Origin: Pseudonocardia hierapolitana
GTDB taxonomy: Bacteria > Actinomycetota > Actinomycetes > Mycobacteriales > Pseudonocardiaceae
NCBI RefSeq assembly: GCF_007994075.1
Contig: NZ_VIWU01000001.1
Location: 7,564,001 to 7,628,000 of the forward strand
Reading direction: 5' to 3'
DNA: 64,000 bases
The translations under genes were made by a program, and so were the position numbers. Of the stretch, positions 49,026-58,293 are shown one piece after another. The notes under the pieces are model-generated. The model did no database searches. It was not told the DNA's origin and saw only the letters and a list, made by a program, of their open reading frames with translations. How positions within the stretch are numbered: the first letter of the stretch is position 1; every line of letters begins with the position of its first letter.

Positions 49026-50786
49026 ATGACCACGGAACCGACGACAGCTCCTCAGGCCGACCAGAACAGCTCCCCGAGCGCGGTGCAGGCGCTGCGGTAC
49101 GCCCCGTCCGACCCGGACGCCCCGCACGTGCGTCGGGCCGTGGTGCGGGTCGACGCGAGCGACGACCGGGGCGCGCTGCCGCGGCCGTGGGCGAGCCTCG
49201 GCTACGACGAGATCAACTGGACCTACACCCGGCAGGGCAAGCAGACGCTGAACACGATCGGCGCGTTCGCCGAGACCGCCTACCACGTACGCCCGCACTA
49301 CATCTTCAACAGCGGCACCGGGCTCGGGCTGCCGCACTGGGGCGCGGGCAACGTCTACCACGAAGACGCCGACGGCAACCCGTTCTACGACTTCACGATC
49401 GCCGACCAGACCTACGACACGATCGTCGGCGCCGGGCACCACCCGCTCGTCGAGCTGGCCTTCACCCCGCGGGCGCTGGTGCCGGAGGACCGGGCGAAGG
49501 CGGACTTCGCGTTCACCCCCAGCCCCACCCTGTACAGCGAGTACGAGGCGGGTTGGTGGTCCTACCCGCCGAAGGACTACGCGAAGTGGGGCGGCCTCGT
49601 CGCCGCGCTCGCGGAGCACTGCCGCGACCGCTACGGCGCCGACGAGGTGTCGCACTGGCTGTGGGAGCTGTGGAACGAGCCGGACATCTCCTACTGGCGC
49701 GGCACTCCGGAGGAGTTCCACGAGCTGTACGCGGTGACCGCGGCCGCGGTGCGCAGCGTCCTGCCGCAGGCGCGGGTGGGCGGGCCGGCCGTGACCGGCG
49801 GCGATCAGGGCGCCGCGTTCCTGCGCGGCTTCCTCGCCGCGTGCGCGGACCGGGACCTGCCCCTGGACTTCGTCTCGTTCCACACCAAGGGGGCGCACTT
49901 CACCCCGTGGCGCACCTACGGCCCGATCGGCGCCCCGGCACGGGAGCAGCAGTCGCCGTCGACGACGAAGATGCTGCGGGAGATCGACAGGGCGCTCGCC
50001 GTGATCGAGGAGTTCCCGCAGTACACCGGCCTGCCTGCGATCGTCGACGAGTGCGACGCGTCGGTGCCCGCGCACTGGGGCGTGTACGACAACCCGAACT
50101 TCGCCTACCGCAACACCGAGTACTACCCGGTGTTCCAGGTCAAGCTCATGAAGAAGGTCCTGGATCTGAACGAGCGGCGCACCGCGCAGGTGGCCGAGGC
50201 GACGACGTGGAGCTTCTCCATGGAGGGGGAGCGCTACTTCGAGGGCACCCGGAGCTTCGTCACGGCGTCGGGCATCGAGAAGCCGCTGATGAACGCCTAC
50301 CGCGCCCTCGCGCACCTGGGCGACCGCAGGATCGCGGCGAGCTCCGACGCCGCCGTCGCGGTCGACGACCTCTCCGCCCTGGGCGCGGGGCTGGCCGAGG
50401 AGGTGGACGTGCTGGCCTCGGCCGGCTCCGCCGACGGGAGCGTGGCCGTGCTCGTCTGGCGGCACGCCGACGACCAGTACGCGGCGGACGACGAGCCGAC
50501 GGTGGTCGACCTCCGGGTCGACGGCCTCGCCGCGGGCGAGTGGACGCTTCGGCACTGGCGGATCGACGCGGGCCACAGCAACAGCCACACCGTGTGGCAG
50601 GACCTCGGCGCCCCGCAGGAACCGACGCCGGAGCAGCTGGCCACGATCGCCGACCGGCAGGGCCTGGAGCGCTACGCCGACGACACGACCGTCACCGCCG
50701 AGGACGGACAGGGCCTGTCCCTGACGGTCGAGCTGCCGCTGCCGGCGGTGAGCCTGCTCGTGCTCGTGCCCGGGACGCAGGCGTGA
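49026..50786 (+). CDS. GH39-family glycosidase (beta-xylosidase or alpha-L-iduronidase type)
   Basis: A 586-residue TIM-barrel glycosidase with no signal peptide. Acid/base Glu lies in WELWNEPDISYW and the nucleophile Glu in AIVDECDASVPAHWGV. GH39 includes beta-xylosidases and alpha-L-iduronidases. The downstream pentonate-type genes favour xylosidase, while the uronate lyases elsewhere in the window leave iduronidase open. A C-terminal beta-sandwich (about 440-586, SVAVLVWRHADDQ) is typical. It works on oligosaccharides imported by the preceding transporter. ATG 49026 follows GAGAGG. It overlaps the dehydrogenase gene by GTGA. Confidence 0.85.
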   Translation: MTTEPTTAPQADQNSSPSAVQALRYAPSDPDAPHVRRAVVRVDASDDRGALPRPWASLGYDEINWTYTRQGKQTLNTIGAFAETAYHVRPHYIFNSGTGLGLPHWGAGNVYHEDADGNPFYDFTIADQTYDTIVGAGHHPLVELAFTPRALVPEDRAKADFAFTPSPTLYSEYEAGWWSYPPKDYAKWGGLVAALAEHCRDRYGADEVSHWLWELWNEPDISYWRGTPEEFHELYAVTAAAVRSVLPQARVGGPAVTGGDQGAAFLRGFLAACADRDLPLDFVSFHTKGAHFTPWRTYGPIGAPAREQQSPSTTKMLREIDRALAVIEEFPQYTGLPAIVDECDASVPAHWGVYDNPNFAYRNTEYYPVFQVKLMKKVLDLNERRTAQVAEATTWSFSMEGERYFEGTRSFVTASGIEKPLMNAYRALAHLGDRRIAASSDAAVAVDDLSALGAGLAEEVDVLASAGSADGSVAVLVWRHADDQYAADDEPTVVDLRVDGLAAGEWTLRHWRIDAGHSNSHTVWQDLGAPQEPTPEQLATIADRQGLERYADDTTVTAEDGQGLSLTVELPLPAVSLLVLVPGTQA

Positions 50787-52228
50787 CCGGAGTGCGGGAG
50801 CAGCTGTTCATCGGTGGCGCGTGGCGCGACGCCTCCGATGGCCGCACGATCGAGGTCCACGACCCCGCAACGGGGGAGGTGGTCGCCCGGGTGCCGAACG
50901 CGTCCGACCAGGACCTCGACGACGTGCTCGCCGCCGCGGCCGCCGGGTTCGCGACCTGGCGGCGGTCCGCCCCCGCCGAGCGCGCCGCCGTCCTGCGGCG
51001 GGCGGCGGCCCTGCTGGCCGAGCGGGCGGAGGACGTCGCGGCCGTCATGACCCAGGAGCAGGGCAAGCCGCTCGCGGAGGCGCGGGCGGAGGTGCGGCAG
51101 GCGGGCGAGTACTTCGACTGGTTCGCAGGCGAGGCCGTGCGCTCCTACGGGCGGGTGCTCGCCACCGAGCCCGGACGGCGGTCCTGGGTGGAGCGCCGCC
51201 CGGTCGGGCCCGTCGCGGCGTTCACGGCCTGGAACTTCCCGGCCTCGCTGCCGGCCCGCAAGCTCGCGCCCGCCGTCGCGTACGGGTGCAGCATCGTGCT
51301 GTGCCCGGCCGTGGAGGCGCCTCGCACCGCCATGGCGCTCGTCGCGGCGCTGCAGGACGCGGGCGTGCCGGACGGCGTGGTCAACCTGGTCACCGGTGAC
51401 CCGCCGCGGGTGAGCACCCACCTCATCGCGTCCCCCACCATCGCGAAGATCACGCTGACGGGGTCGGTGCCGGTGGGGCAGGAGCTGGTGCGACTGTCGG
51501 CCACGCACCTGCAGCCGCTCACCCTCGAGCTCGGCGGCCACGCACCCGTACTGGTGCTCGACGACCTCGACGACGCCGCCGTGGAACGGGCCGCGGCCAC
51601 GGTGGTGCGGGCGAAGTTCCGCAACGCCGGGCAGGTCTGCGTCTCGCCGAGCCGGATCTTCGTGCAGGACGGCGTGCACGACCGGTTCGTCGCGGCCGTC
51701 CTGGACCGGGTGGCCGGGCTGAAGGTCGGCCCGGGGACGGAGCCGGACACCGACGTCGGGCCCCTCGCCAACGCGCGCAGGCGGGCCGCGGTGGCCGAGC
51801 TCGTCGACAAGGCGGCGGCCGACGGCGCCACCGTGCGGTGCGGCGGGCGGACCCCCGACGGACCCGGCTGGTTCTACCCTCCGACCGTTCTCACCGACGT
51901 CCCGCCCGGCGCCGCGCTGCTCTCGGAGGAGCCGTTCGGCCCGATCCTGCCGGTGCTGCGGTTCACCGACCTCGACGAGGGCCTCGCCCGCGCCGGCGAC
52001 GTGCCCTACGGGCTCGCCGCCTACGTGTTCACCTCCGACCTCGCCCGGGCCGACACCGTGATCGCCGGGCTCGACGTCGGCATGATCGGGGTGAACGAGA
52101 CCGCCCTCGCGGCCGCGGCATCCCCGTTCGGCGGGGTGCACCTGTCCGGTTACGGCCGCGAGGGGGGTACAGAGAGCCTGGACGCCTACACCGTGGCCAC
52201 GGCCGTGACGACGAGGGGGAAACCGTGA
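50783..52228 (+). CDS. Aldehyde dehydrogenase, probable alpha-ketoglutarate semialdehyde type
   Basis: A 481-residue NAD(P)-dependent ALDH. Seen: TAWNFPASLPARKLAPAVAYGC, catalytic Glu in LELGGHAPVLV, catalytic Cys in NAGQVCVSPSR, and EEPFGPILPVL. The usual cofactor-binding Lys of the motif KPAExxP is Cys here (VLCPAVEAP), which may change NAD/NADP preference. In this operon, with DapA- and IlvD-family enzymes, oxidation of alpha-ketoglutarate semialdehyde to alpha-ketoglutarate is the best fit, and it may also serve the aldarate genes at 60-64 kb. GTG 50783 overlaps the glycosidase stop and its own stop overlaps the next GTG. Confidence 0.85.
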   Translation: MTGVREQLFIGGAWRDASDGRTIEVHDPATGEVVARVPNASDQDLDDVLAAAAAGFATWRRSAPAERAAVLRRAAALLAERAEDVAAVMTQEQGKPLAEARAEVRQAGEYFDWFAGEAVRSYGRVLATEPGRRSWVERRPVGPVAAFTAWNFPASLPARKLAPAVAYGCSIVLCPAVEAPRTAMALVAALQDAGVPDGVVNLVTGDPPRVSTHLIASPTIAKITLTGSVPVGQELVRLSATHLQPLTLELGGHAPVLVLDDLDDAAVERAAATVVRAKFRNAGQVCVSPSRIFVQDGVHDRFVAAVLDRVAGLKVGPGTEPDTDVGPLANARRRAAVAELVDKAAADGATVRCGGRTPDGPGWFYPPTVLTDVPPGAALLSEEPFGPILPVLRFTDLDEGLARAGDVPYGLAAYVFTSDLARADTVIAGLDVGMIGVNETALAAAASPFGGVHLSGYGREGGTESLDAYTVATAVTTRGKP

Positions 52229-53139
52229 CGATCGAGAAGCTCGCACCCGGGGTGTGGGGGGTCCTCGCGACGCCGCTGACGGCGGATGGCGAGAGCGTGG
52301 ACACCGAGTCCCTGACGCGGCAGGTCGAGCACTACGTCCGCATCGGGGCCACCGGGCTCACGGCCCTCGGCGTGTTCGGCGAGGCGATGCGGCTCACGCC
52401 GGAGGAGCGGCGCGCCGTCGTCGGCACGGTCGCGGCGGCGGCCGCGGACCTCCCGATGGTGATCGGGCTGTCCGCGCTCGACGCCGAGGCGGCCTGCGCC
52501 GAGGCCGCGAACGTGCTCGACGTGCTGGACCGGCCGCCTGCCGGGCTGATGGTGCAGGTCGGCTCACCCGACCCGGACGCCGTGGTCGCCCAGCTCAACG
52601 CGGTCGCCGAGCGCACCGGGCAGGGGATCGTCGTGCAGGACTACCCCGTGGTGAGCGGGGTGTCGATCGCCACCGACGACCTGGTCGCGGCCGTCCGGCG
52701 GATCCCGGCCGCGGTGGCCGTGAAGTCGGAGTCGTCACCGAGCCCGCCTGCCGTCGCCACGCTGGTGGCCGGGTTGGACGTGCCGGTCTTCGGCGGGCTG
52801 GGCGGCACCGGGCTGCTCGACGAGCTCGCCGTCGGCTCCGCAGGGGCCATGACCGGGTTCTCGGTGCCCGAGGGCCTGATCGCGTGCGTGAACGCGTTCC
52901 GCGACGGCGGGTTCACCGCCGCGCGCGAGGTGTGGCGCGACTACCTGCCGCTCGTCAACTTCGAGTTCCAGGCGGGCATCGCGCTCTCCCTGCGCAAGCA
53001 CAGCTTCGTGCACCGCGGGCTGATCGCCACGCCCGCGGTCCGCCCGCCGGCCGCCATCGCCCCGGAGGCCCTGCTCGGCGTGCTGCGCGAGCACCTGCGG
53101 CACACGCCGTACGCGCTGCCCGACCGGGTCGGTTCGTGA
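52225..53139 (+). CDS. Dihydrodipicolinate synthase-family lyase/dehydratase
   Basis: A 304-residue class I (Schiff-base) TIM barrel. Catalytic Lys is in AVAVKSESSPS and the family Tyr in VVQDYPVVSG; the phosphate/carboxylate pocket reads LGVFGEAMRLTPEER (usual GTTGE is replaced by GVFGE). In sugar-acid operons the family includes 2-keto-3-deoxypentonate dehydratases/aldolases. Next to an IlvD-type dehydratase and an ALDH, a 2-keto-3-deoxy-pentonate dehydratase yielding alpha-ketoglutarate semialdehyde is likely, but an aldolase is possible. GTG 52225 overlaps the ALDH stop. Confidence 0.8.
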   Translation: MTIEKLAPGVWGVLATPLTADGESVDTESLTRQVEHYVRIGATGLTALGVFGEAMRLTPEERRAVVGTVAAAAADLPMVIGLSALDAEAACAEAANVLDVLDRPPAGLMVQVGSPDPDAVVAQLNAVAERTGQGIVVQDYPVVSGVSIATDDLVAAVRRIPAAVAVKSESSPSPPAVATLVAGLDVPVFGGLGGTGLLDELAVGSAGAMTGFSVPEGLIACVNAFRDGGFTAAREVWRDYLPLVNFEFQAGIALSLRKHSFVHRGLIATPAVRPPAAIAPEALLGVLREHLRHTPYALPDRVGS

Positions 53140-54842
53140 ACGGCCTCGACCGGGGCTTCGCCAACTACGGCGACGTCGCGTTCTCGCGGTTCCTGCGCCG
53201 CAGCTTCCTGCACGCGAGCGGGCGCTCCCCGGAGTCGCTCGAACGTCCCGTGATCGGGATCGCGACGTCGCCGAGCGACTTCAACCCCTGCCACCGGGCG
53301 ATGCCGGAGCTGGTGGCCTCCGTCGAGCGCGGGGTGCTCGCGGGGGGCGGGCTGCCGATGCAGTTCCCGACCGTGTCGCTGGGCGAGAGCTTCCTGACCC
53401 CCACCTCGATGGTGTTCCGCAACCTCATGGCGATGGACGTCGAGGAGATGGTGCGGGCGCAGCCGATGGACGCCGTCGTGCTGGTCGGCGGCTGCGACAA
53501 GACCGTGCCCGCACAGCTCATGGGCGCGTTCTCGGCAGGCCGCCCGGCGATCCAGCTGGTCACGGGCCCGATGTCGACCGGCCGCTACCACGGCGAGCGG
53601 CTGGGCGCCTGCACCGACTGCCGCCGGTTCTGGGCCCGCTACCGCGCGGGCGAGGTCGACGACGTCGAGATCGCCGAGGTGGAGCGCAACCTCGCCACCA
53701 CCGCAGGCACCTGCGCGGTGATGGGCACCGCGAGCACGATGGCCTGCGTCGTCGAGGCGTTGGGGATGGCCCTGCCCGGCAGCGCCACCGCCCCGGCGGT
53801 GCACGCCGACCGGCTGCGCGTCGGCGAGGCCACGGGCGCCGCCGCCGTCGAGATCGCCCGCGCCGGGCGCACCCCTGACCAGGTGGTCACGCCGGCTTCG
53901 GTGCGCAACGCGCTGCGCGTGCTGCTCGCGATCGGCGGCTCGACGAACGCCCTGATCCACCTGACCGCGGCGGCCGGGCGCCTCGGCCTGCGGATCGACC
54001 CGGACGAGCTGAACGCACTGAGCGACACCACGCCGGTCCTCGTCGAGCTCAAGCCCACCGGTGACCACTACGTGGAGGACCTCCACGCGAGCGGCGGCCT
54101 CGCCGCCGTGCTGCACGAGCTGCGGGACCTGCTCGACCTGTCCGCGCCGACCGTCACCGGGAAGACGCTCGGCGACGTGCTCGGGGACGGCCCCCGCTGG
54201 GTGGACCGCGCGGTCGTCCGCCCGCTCGCCGACCCGGCGCGGCCCGTCGGTGGGCTCGTCTGGCTGACCGGGTCCCTCGCGCCGCAGGGTGCGCTGATCA
54301 AGCGCTCGGCGGCCGACCCGGCCCTCTTCGAGACCACCGGCCGCGCGGTCGTGTTCACCTCGCTCGAGGACCTCGCCGCCCGGATCGACGACCCCGACCT
54401 CGACGTCGCCCCCGACGACGTGCTCGTGCTGCAGAACGCCGGCCCCCGCGGCGCAGGCATGCCCGAGGCGGGCTACTTGCCGATCCCGGGCAAGCTCGCC
54501 CGCGCCGGGGTGAAGGACATGGTGCGCATCTCCGACGCCCGGATGAGCGGCACCGCCTACGGCACGATCGTCCTGCACGTCACGCCCGAAGCAGCGGTGG
54601 GCGGCCCGCTCGCGCTGGTGCGCAACGGCGACCGGGTCCGGCTCTCCGTGCGCGAGGGTCGCCTCGACCTCCTCGTCGACGAGGCGGAGCTGGCGCGGCG
54701 CCGCGAGGCGCTCCCACCGCCCGCCCCCGGTCCGGCCACGGGCTACGGGAGGCTGTTCCACGAGCACGTGCTGGGCGCCGACCAGGGCTGCGACCTGGAC
54801 TTCTGCGTCCCAGCGGTGCCATCGGAGCCGTCCCGCAGCTGA
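53136..54842 (+). CDS. IlvD/Edd-family sugar-acid dehydratase
   Basis: A 568-residue iron-sulfur dehydratase. Cluster Cys residues are in DFNPCHRAM, LVGGCDKTVPAQLMG and TAGTCAVMGTASTM; the C-terminal half has GSTNALIHLTAAAGRLG, VLQNAGPRGAGMPEAGY and SDARMSGTAYGTIVLHVTPEA. Family members dehydrate dihydroxy acids: branched-chain intermediates, phosphogluconate, or pentonates. The operon context argues for a pentonate (xylonate or arabinonate) dehydratase, not isoleucine/valine synthesis. GTG 53136 overlaps the upstream stop. Last gene of the operon, followed by palindromic repeats. Confidence 0.85.
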   Translation: MNGLDRGFANYGDVAFSRFLRRSFLHASGRSPESLERPVIGIATSPSDFNPCHRAMPELVASVERGVLAGGGLPMQFPTVSLGESFLTPTSMVFRNLMAMDVEEMVRAQPMDAVVLVGGCDKTVPAQLMGAFSAGRPAIQLVTGPMSTGRYHGERLGACTDCRRFWARYRAGEVDDVEIAEVERNLATTAGTCAVMGTASTMACVVEALGMALPGSATAPAVHADRLRVGEATGAAAVEIARAGRTPDQVVTPASVRNALRVLLAIGGSTNALIHLTAAAGRLGLRIDPDELNALSDTTPVLVELKPTGDHYVEDLHASGGLAAVLHELRDLLDLSAPTVTGKTLGDVLGDGPRWVDRAVVRPLADPARPVGGLVWLTGSLAPQGALIKRSAADPALFETTGRAVVFTSLEDLAARIDDPDLDVAPDDVLVLQNAGPRGAGMPEAGYLPIPGKLARAGVKDMVRISDARMSGTAYGTIVLHVTPEAAVGGPLALVRNGDRVRLSVREGRLDLLVDEAELARRREALPPPAPGPATGYGRLFHEHVLGADQGCDLDFCVPAVPSEPSRS

Positions 54843-55144
54843 CGCACCCGTACGTGCTCGCGCCACCCGTCGACCGGGCGCGCCAGGCGGACAAGGGGTG
54901 CGTCGGCGCGGGGCGCGTGAGCGGCGGCCGGGACCCGGCGGACGCACCCGATGTGCGTTCGCGCTGCCGGTCGACGGGGCGCGTCGACGCGGGAGGGGTG
55001 CGTCGCCGGAGCAGGTGTGCGTGAGCAGCGGACCGTGGCTCTCGCACACGGGGCACGCGGCCGCGCACCCCGTCTCCGCTCGCTCGTCCCGTGTCGGTTC
55101 GCGCGACCCGTCGACGGGGCGCGCGGGCGGAAAGGGGGTGCGGG
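54841..55144. repeat. Three 64-bp palindromic repeat units before lysE
   Basis: Units at 54841-54904 and 54941-55004 each start GACGCACCC and end GGGTGCGTC around a (C)CCGTCGACGGG-like core, exactly 100 bp apart. A third unit at about 55081-55144 keeps the core (CCCGTCGACGGGGCGCG) but has lost the matching ends. Each can fold into a long hairpin. The stretch from 54843 to 55172 has no credible gene. Confidence 0.65.
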
Positions 55145-55172
55145 GGCGCAGGCGGGCTGGGAGTGTCCGTGC

Positions 55173-55814
55173 GTGGAGCTCCTCGCCGCCCTTCCTGCGT
55201 TCGTCGTCGCCGTCTTCCTCATCTCGGCCTCGCCGGGGCCAGCGATGGCGCTGATACTGCGCCGGGCGGCGCTGCGCGGCTTCCGCGGCGCCGTGCCCAC
55301 CGTGCTCGGGCTGGAGGCGGGCCTGTACGTGTGGGCGCTGCTCGCCGCGGCGGGGTTCGCCGCGCTGGTGGCGGCGTCGGAGGTCGCCTACCTGGTGCTG
55401 CGGGTCGCGGGTGCCGCGTTCCTGATCGTCCTGGGGGTGCGGGCCTGGCGGGCGGCGTGGCTGCAGCGCCGTGGCGCGGCCGCGGTGCCGGAGCTCGCCC
55501 CGGTCTCGCCGTCCCACGGGTGGGCGGCGTTCGGCGAGGGGTTCGTCGTCATGCTCGCCAACCCGAAGGCCGCGGTGTTCATGATCGCGTTCTACCCGCA
55601 GTTCGTGCCGTCCGACATGCCGCTGTTCGCGACCACCGCGGTGCTCGCCGCGCTGCAGGTCGTGCTGGAGACGGGCTTCTACCTGGCGCTCGCGGCCGGC
55701 GTGGCGCGGGCGGGCGGCTGGTTCCGCAGACCGCGGATCAGGGCGCGGCTGGAGGCGGTCAGCGGCAGCGTACTGATCGGGCTGGGGCTGCGGGTTGCGG
55801 TCACCGCTCGGTGA
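55173..55814 (+). CDS. LysE-family exporter
   Basis: A 213-residue protein with about six TM segments and the LysE/RhtB signature VFLISASPGPAMALILRRAALRG at the start, followed by LVMLANPKAAVFMIAFYPQF in the middle (family NPK motif). It exports an amino acid or related small molecule. GTG 55173 is used; no strong ribosome site is visible. It is isolated behind the palindromic repeats and convergent with the stress-protein gene, so it is probably unrelated to the sugar operon. Confidence 0.85.
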   Translation: MELLAALPAFVVAVFLISASPGPAMALILRRAALRGFRGAVPTVLGLEAGLYVWALLAAAGFAALVAASEVAYLVLRVAGAAFLIVLGVRAWRAAWLQRRGAAAVPELAPVSPSHGWAAFGEGFVVMLANPKAAVFMIAFYPQFVPSDMPLFATTAVLAALQVVLETGFYLALAAGVARAGGWFRRPRIRARLEAVSGSVLIGLGLRVAVTAR

Positions 55815-55871
55815 CGAGCAGATCGACGGACGACCATCCGCCCATGATCAGCCCGCCGCAGGATCGCTCGG

Positions 55872-56261
55872 CTACGGCTTCACCGCGAGGACCGGGCGCT
55901 CGGCCTCCAGCAGGATCCGCTGCGCGCTGCTGCCCAGGATGAGCTTGCCCACCGGCGAGCGGCGGCGCAGGCCGATCACGATCAGCGAGGCGTCGGCGTC
56001 GTCGGCGGCCCGGAGCACCTCGTCGGCCAGCTCACCGCGGCGTGCCTCCTGCACGAGCCGCATCGCGACTCCGGCCGCCTCGGCGCGGGCCGTGAGGTCG
56101 GCGACCATCTCGGGTGGGGCGACGTCGGCGCTCACCGGGGCCCCGTCGCGCGGCGAGTTGAGCACCAGCAGGTCCTCCCCGCGCCTGCGGGCCTCGTCGA
56201 GGCCGGCGGCGAACGCGGCCTCGCCCTCCGCGGTGGGCACGAATCCGACCAGAACCGTCAC
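55872..56261 (-). CDS. Universal stress protein (UspA domain)
   Basis: A 129-residue single-domain USP with the ATP-binding pattern GLRRRSPVGKLILGSSAQRILLEAERPVLAVKP near the C-terminus (G-x2-G-x9-G-S/T type). The opening MTVLVGFVPTAEGEAAF and VLNSPRDGAP give the alternating beta-alpha layout. It overlaps the TctA gene stop by GTGA, so it is the last gene of the tripartite transporter operon. USPs tied to TRAP or Tct transporters may tune uptake by nucleotide state; here this is inferred from linkage. Confidence 0.87.
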   Translation of the reverse strand: MTVLVGFVPTAEGEAAFAAGLDEARRRGEDLLVLNSPRDGAPVSADVAPPEMVADLTARAEAAGVAMRLVQEARRGELADEVLRAADDADASLIVIGLRRRSPVGKLILGSSAQRILLEAERPVLAVKP

Positions 56262-57760
56262 ACGGACTCCTTCGACGGGGTCCGGCGCCGCGCGAGCACG
56301 ACCCGGACCAGCGGGAAGAGGGCGACCACCACGAACGCGGCGAGCAGCGTGCCGGAGATCGGGCGGGTGACGAACCCGGTGGCGTCACCCTCGAAGATGA
56401 TCAGCGACCGGCGCAGGGACTCCTCGAGCAGGGAGCCGAGCACGAACGCGAGCACGAGCGGGCCCGGCTCGAACCCGAGCTTCTTCATCAGGTAGCCCAG
56501 CGCGCCGAAGACGATCACGAGCACGATGTCGAAGACGTCGTTGCCCACCGTGTATACCCCGATGAGGGTGATCAGCACCGTGATCGGCGCGAGGATCGTC
56601 GCGCGCACCCGCAGGATCCGCACGAAGAGGCCGACCAGCGGGATGCTCATGATCAGTAGCAGGATGTTGCCGACGTACATCGAGTTGATCACGCCCCAGA
56701 ACAGCTCCGGGTGCTCGGCGACCAGCTGGGGGCCGGGGCTCACGCCCTGGATGAGCAGCGCCCCGAAGATCACCGCCATCGTCGCGTTCGCCGGGATGCC
56801 GAGCGTCAGCAGCGGGATGAACGACGACGTGGCGGCCGCGTTGTTGGCCGTCTCCGGCGCCGCGACGCCCTCCACCGCGCCGCGGCCGAAGCGCTCCGGC
56901 TGCTTCGCGCGGCGCTTCTCGAGGCCGTATGCGGCGAGCGAGGCGATCGTCGCACCGCCGCCCGGCAGCACGCCGAGCACGAAGCCGATCACCGAGCCCC
57001 GCCCGATCGCGCCGGACGACGCCCGCAGGTCGGCGCGGGACGGCCAGACGTCCGCGACGCGCTCGGGAGCCTGCACCGCGCGGTGGCGCTCCTCGAGGTT
57101 GTAGAGGATCTCCCCGAGCCCGAACAGACCCATCGCGATCGGCACGAAGTCGATGCCGTCGGCGAGCGAGAGGTTGTCGAAGGTGAACCGCGCGGCTCCG
57201 GTGAAGCCGTCGCGGCCGACGGTCGCGAGCAGCAGCCCGATGCAGGCGGCGACGAGCGCCTTGAGCCGGTGGCCGCTCGAGACCGTGGCGACCAGCAGGA
57301 TGCCCAGCAGTGCGAGCGCGGTGTACTCGGGTGGCCCGAAGTCGAGCGCGAAACCCGCCACCACCGGGGCCACCAGCGAGAGCGCGATGATCGAGACCGT
57401 TCCGCCGATGAACGAGCCGATCGCCGCGATGCCCAACGCGGTGCCGGCCCGGCCCTGGCGCGCCAGCGCGTGTCCGTCGAACACGGTGACCACCGAGGAC
57501 GCCTCGCCGGGCAGCCGCAGCAGCACCGACGTGATCGTGCCGCCGTACTGGGCGCCGTAGAAGATGCCGGCGAGCATGATGATCGCGGTCACCGGCTCGA
57601 GCCCGAACGTGATCGGCAGCAGGATCGCGATCGTGGCCGCGGGACCGAGCCCGGGCAGCACGCCGATCAGCATGCCGATCACCACGCCGAGCAGGCAGAA
57701 CAGGAGGTTGGTCGGCTCCAGCACGACGCCGAAGCCCTCCACCACCGGAGTCAGGTCCAC
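56258..57760 (-). CDS. tctA: Tripartite tricarboxylate transporter, large membrane subunit TctA
   Basis: A 500-residue protein with about 12 TM segments and the TctA landmarks: GMLIGVLPGLGPAATIAILLPITFGLEP near the start, GTITSVLLRLPGEASSVVT, and RFGRGAVEGVAAPETANNAAATSSFIPLLTLGIPANATMA. It moves a carboxylate across the membrane with ions. GTG 57760 follows GAGGGGC, 11 bp after the TctB stop. Operon order is tctC-tctB-tctA-usp. Next to aldarate dehydratases, a sugar dicarboxylate (glucarate or galactarate) is a likely substrate. Confidence 0.92.
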   Translation of the reverse strand: MDLTPVVEGFGVVLEPTNLLFCLLGVVIGMLIGVLPGLGPAATIAILLPITFGLEPVTAIIMLAGIFYGAQYGGTITSVLLRLPGEASSVVTVFDGHALARQGRAGTALGIAAIGSFIGGTVSIIALSLVAPVVAGFALDFGPPEYTALALLGILLVATVSSGHRLKALVAACIGLLLATVGRDGFTGAARFTFDNLSLADGIDFVPIAMGLFGLGEILYNLEERHRAVQAPERVADVWPSRADLRASSGAIGRGSVIGFVLGVLPGGGATIASLAAYGLEKRRAKQPERFGRGAVEGVAAPETANNAAATSSFIPLLTLGIPANATMAVIFGALLIQGVSPGPQLVAEHPELFWGVINSMYVGNILLLIMSIPLVGLFVRILRVRATILAPITVLITLIGVYTVGNDVFDIVLVIVFGALGYLMKKLGFEPGPLVLAFVLGSLLEESLRRSLIIFEGDATGFVTRPISGTLLAAFVVVALFPLVRVVLARRRTPSKESV

Positions 57761-57771
57761 GGGTGCGCCCC

Positions 57772-58293
57772 TCAGAACATGTGCGGGATCGGGACCGCGA
57801 GCAGCCCGACGAAGACGACGTAGAACGCGACCACCGTGGCGAGGCTCGTGATGATCGACGTCCGCCAGGACTCGTGGCCGAGGAACCTCAGCCACACGAA
57901 CATCAGCAGGGCCGCCGGGATCTCGAACCCGATCACCCCGACGACCGCCACGAACGCGATCATGGTGGCGAGGCCGGCGAGCACGAGCCAGGCGGCGCGG
58001 GTGAACCGCTCCGCGTCCCGGGTCCGGCCGGTCATCGCCAGCAGCCCGATCCCGAGCACGACGAGGGCCACGCTCACCAGGAGCGGCCACGTCCCGGTGC
58101 CGGGGGTACGGGCGCTGCCCACCCCGAGCGCCAGCGAGCCGAGCAGCGCGGCCACGCCGAGCCCCACGACCGCGATCCCGACGACGACGTCGGTCACCCG
58201 CCCGGCGACCGGCGGCCGGAACTCGTGCTCGACCTCCTCCACCTCGTGGACGGCGTCCGAGAGCCGCGCCGGGGCCGGCTCCTCGGAGGTCAC
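57772..58293 (-). CDS. tctB: Tripartite tricarboxylate transporter, small membrane subunit TctB
   Basis: A 173-residue protein with four TM segments (VVGIAVVGLGVAALLGSLALG, WPLLVSVALVVLGIGLLAM, AAWLVLAGLATMIAFVAVVGVIG, TSLATVVAFYVVFVGLLAVP) after a 35-residue acidic cytoplasmic start. This matches TctB in size and topology; its sequence is always weakly conserved. GTG 58293 overlaps the tctC stop (GTGA), so synthesis is coupled with the binding protein. Confidence 0.85.
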   Translation of the reverse strand: MTSEEPAPARLSDAVHEVEEVEHEFRPPVAGRVTDVVVGIAVVGLGVAALLGSLALGVGSARTPGTGTWPLLVSVALVVLGIGLLAMTGRTRDAERFTRAAWLVLAGLATMIAFVAVVGVIGFEIPAALLMFVWLRFLGHESWRTSIITSLATVVAFYVVFVGLLAVPIPHMF

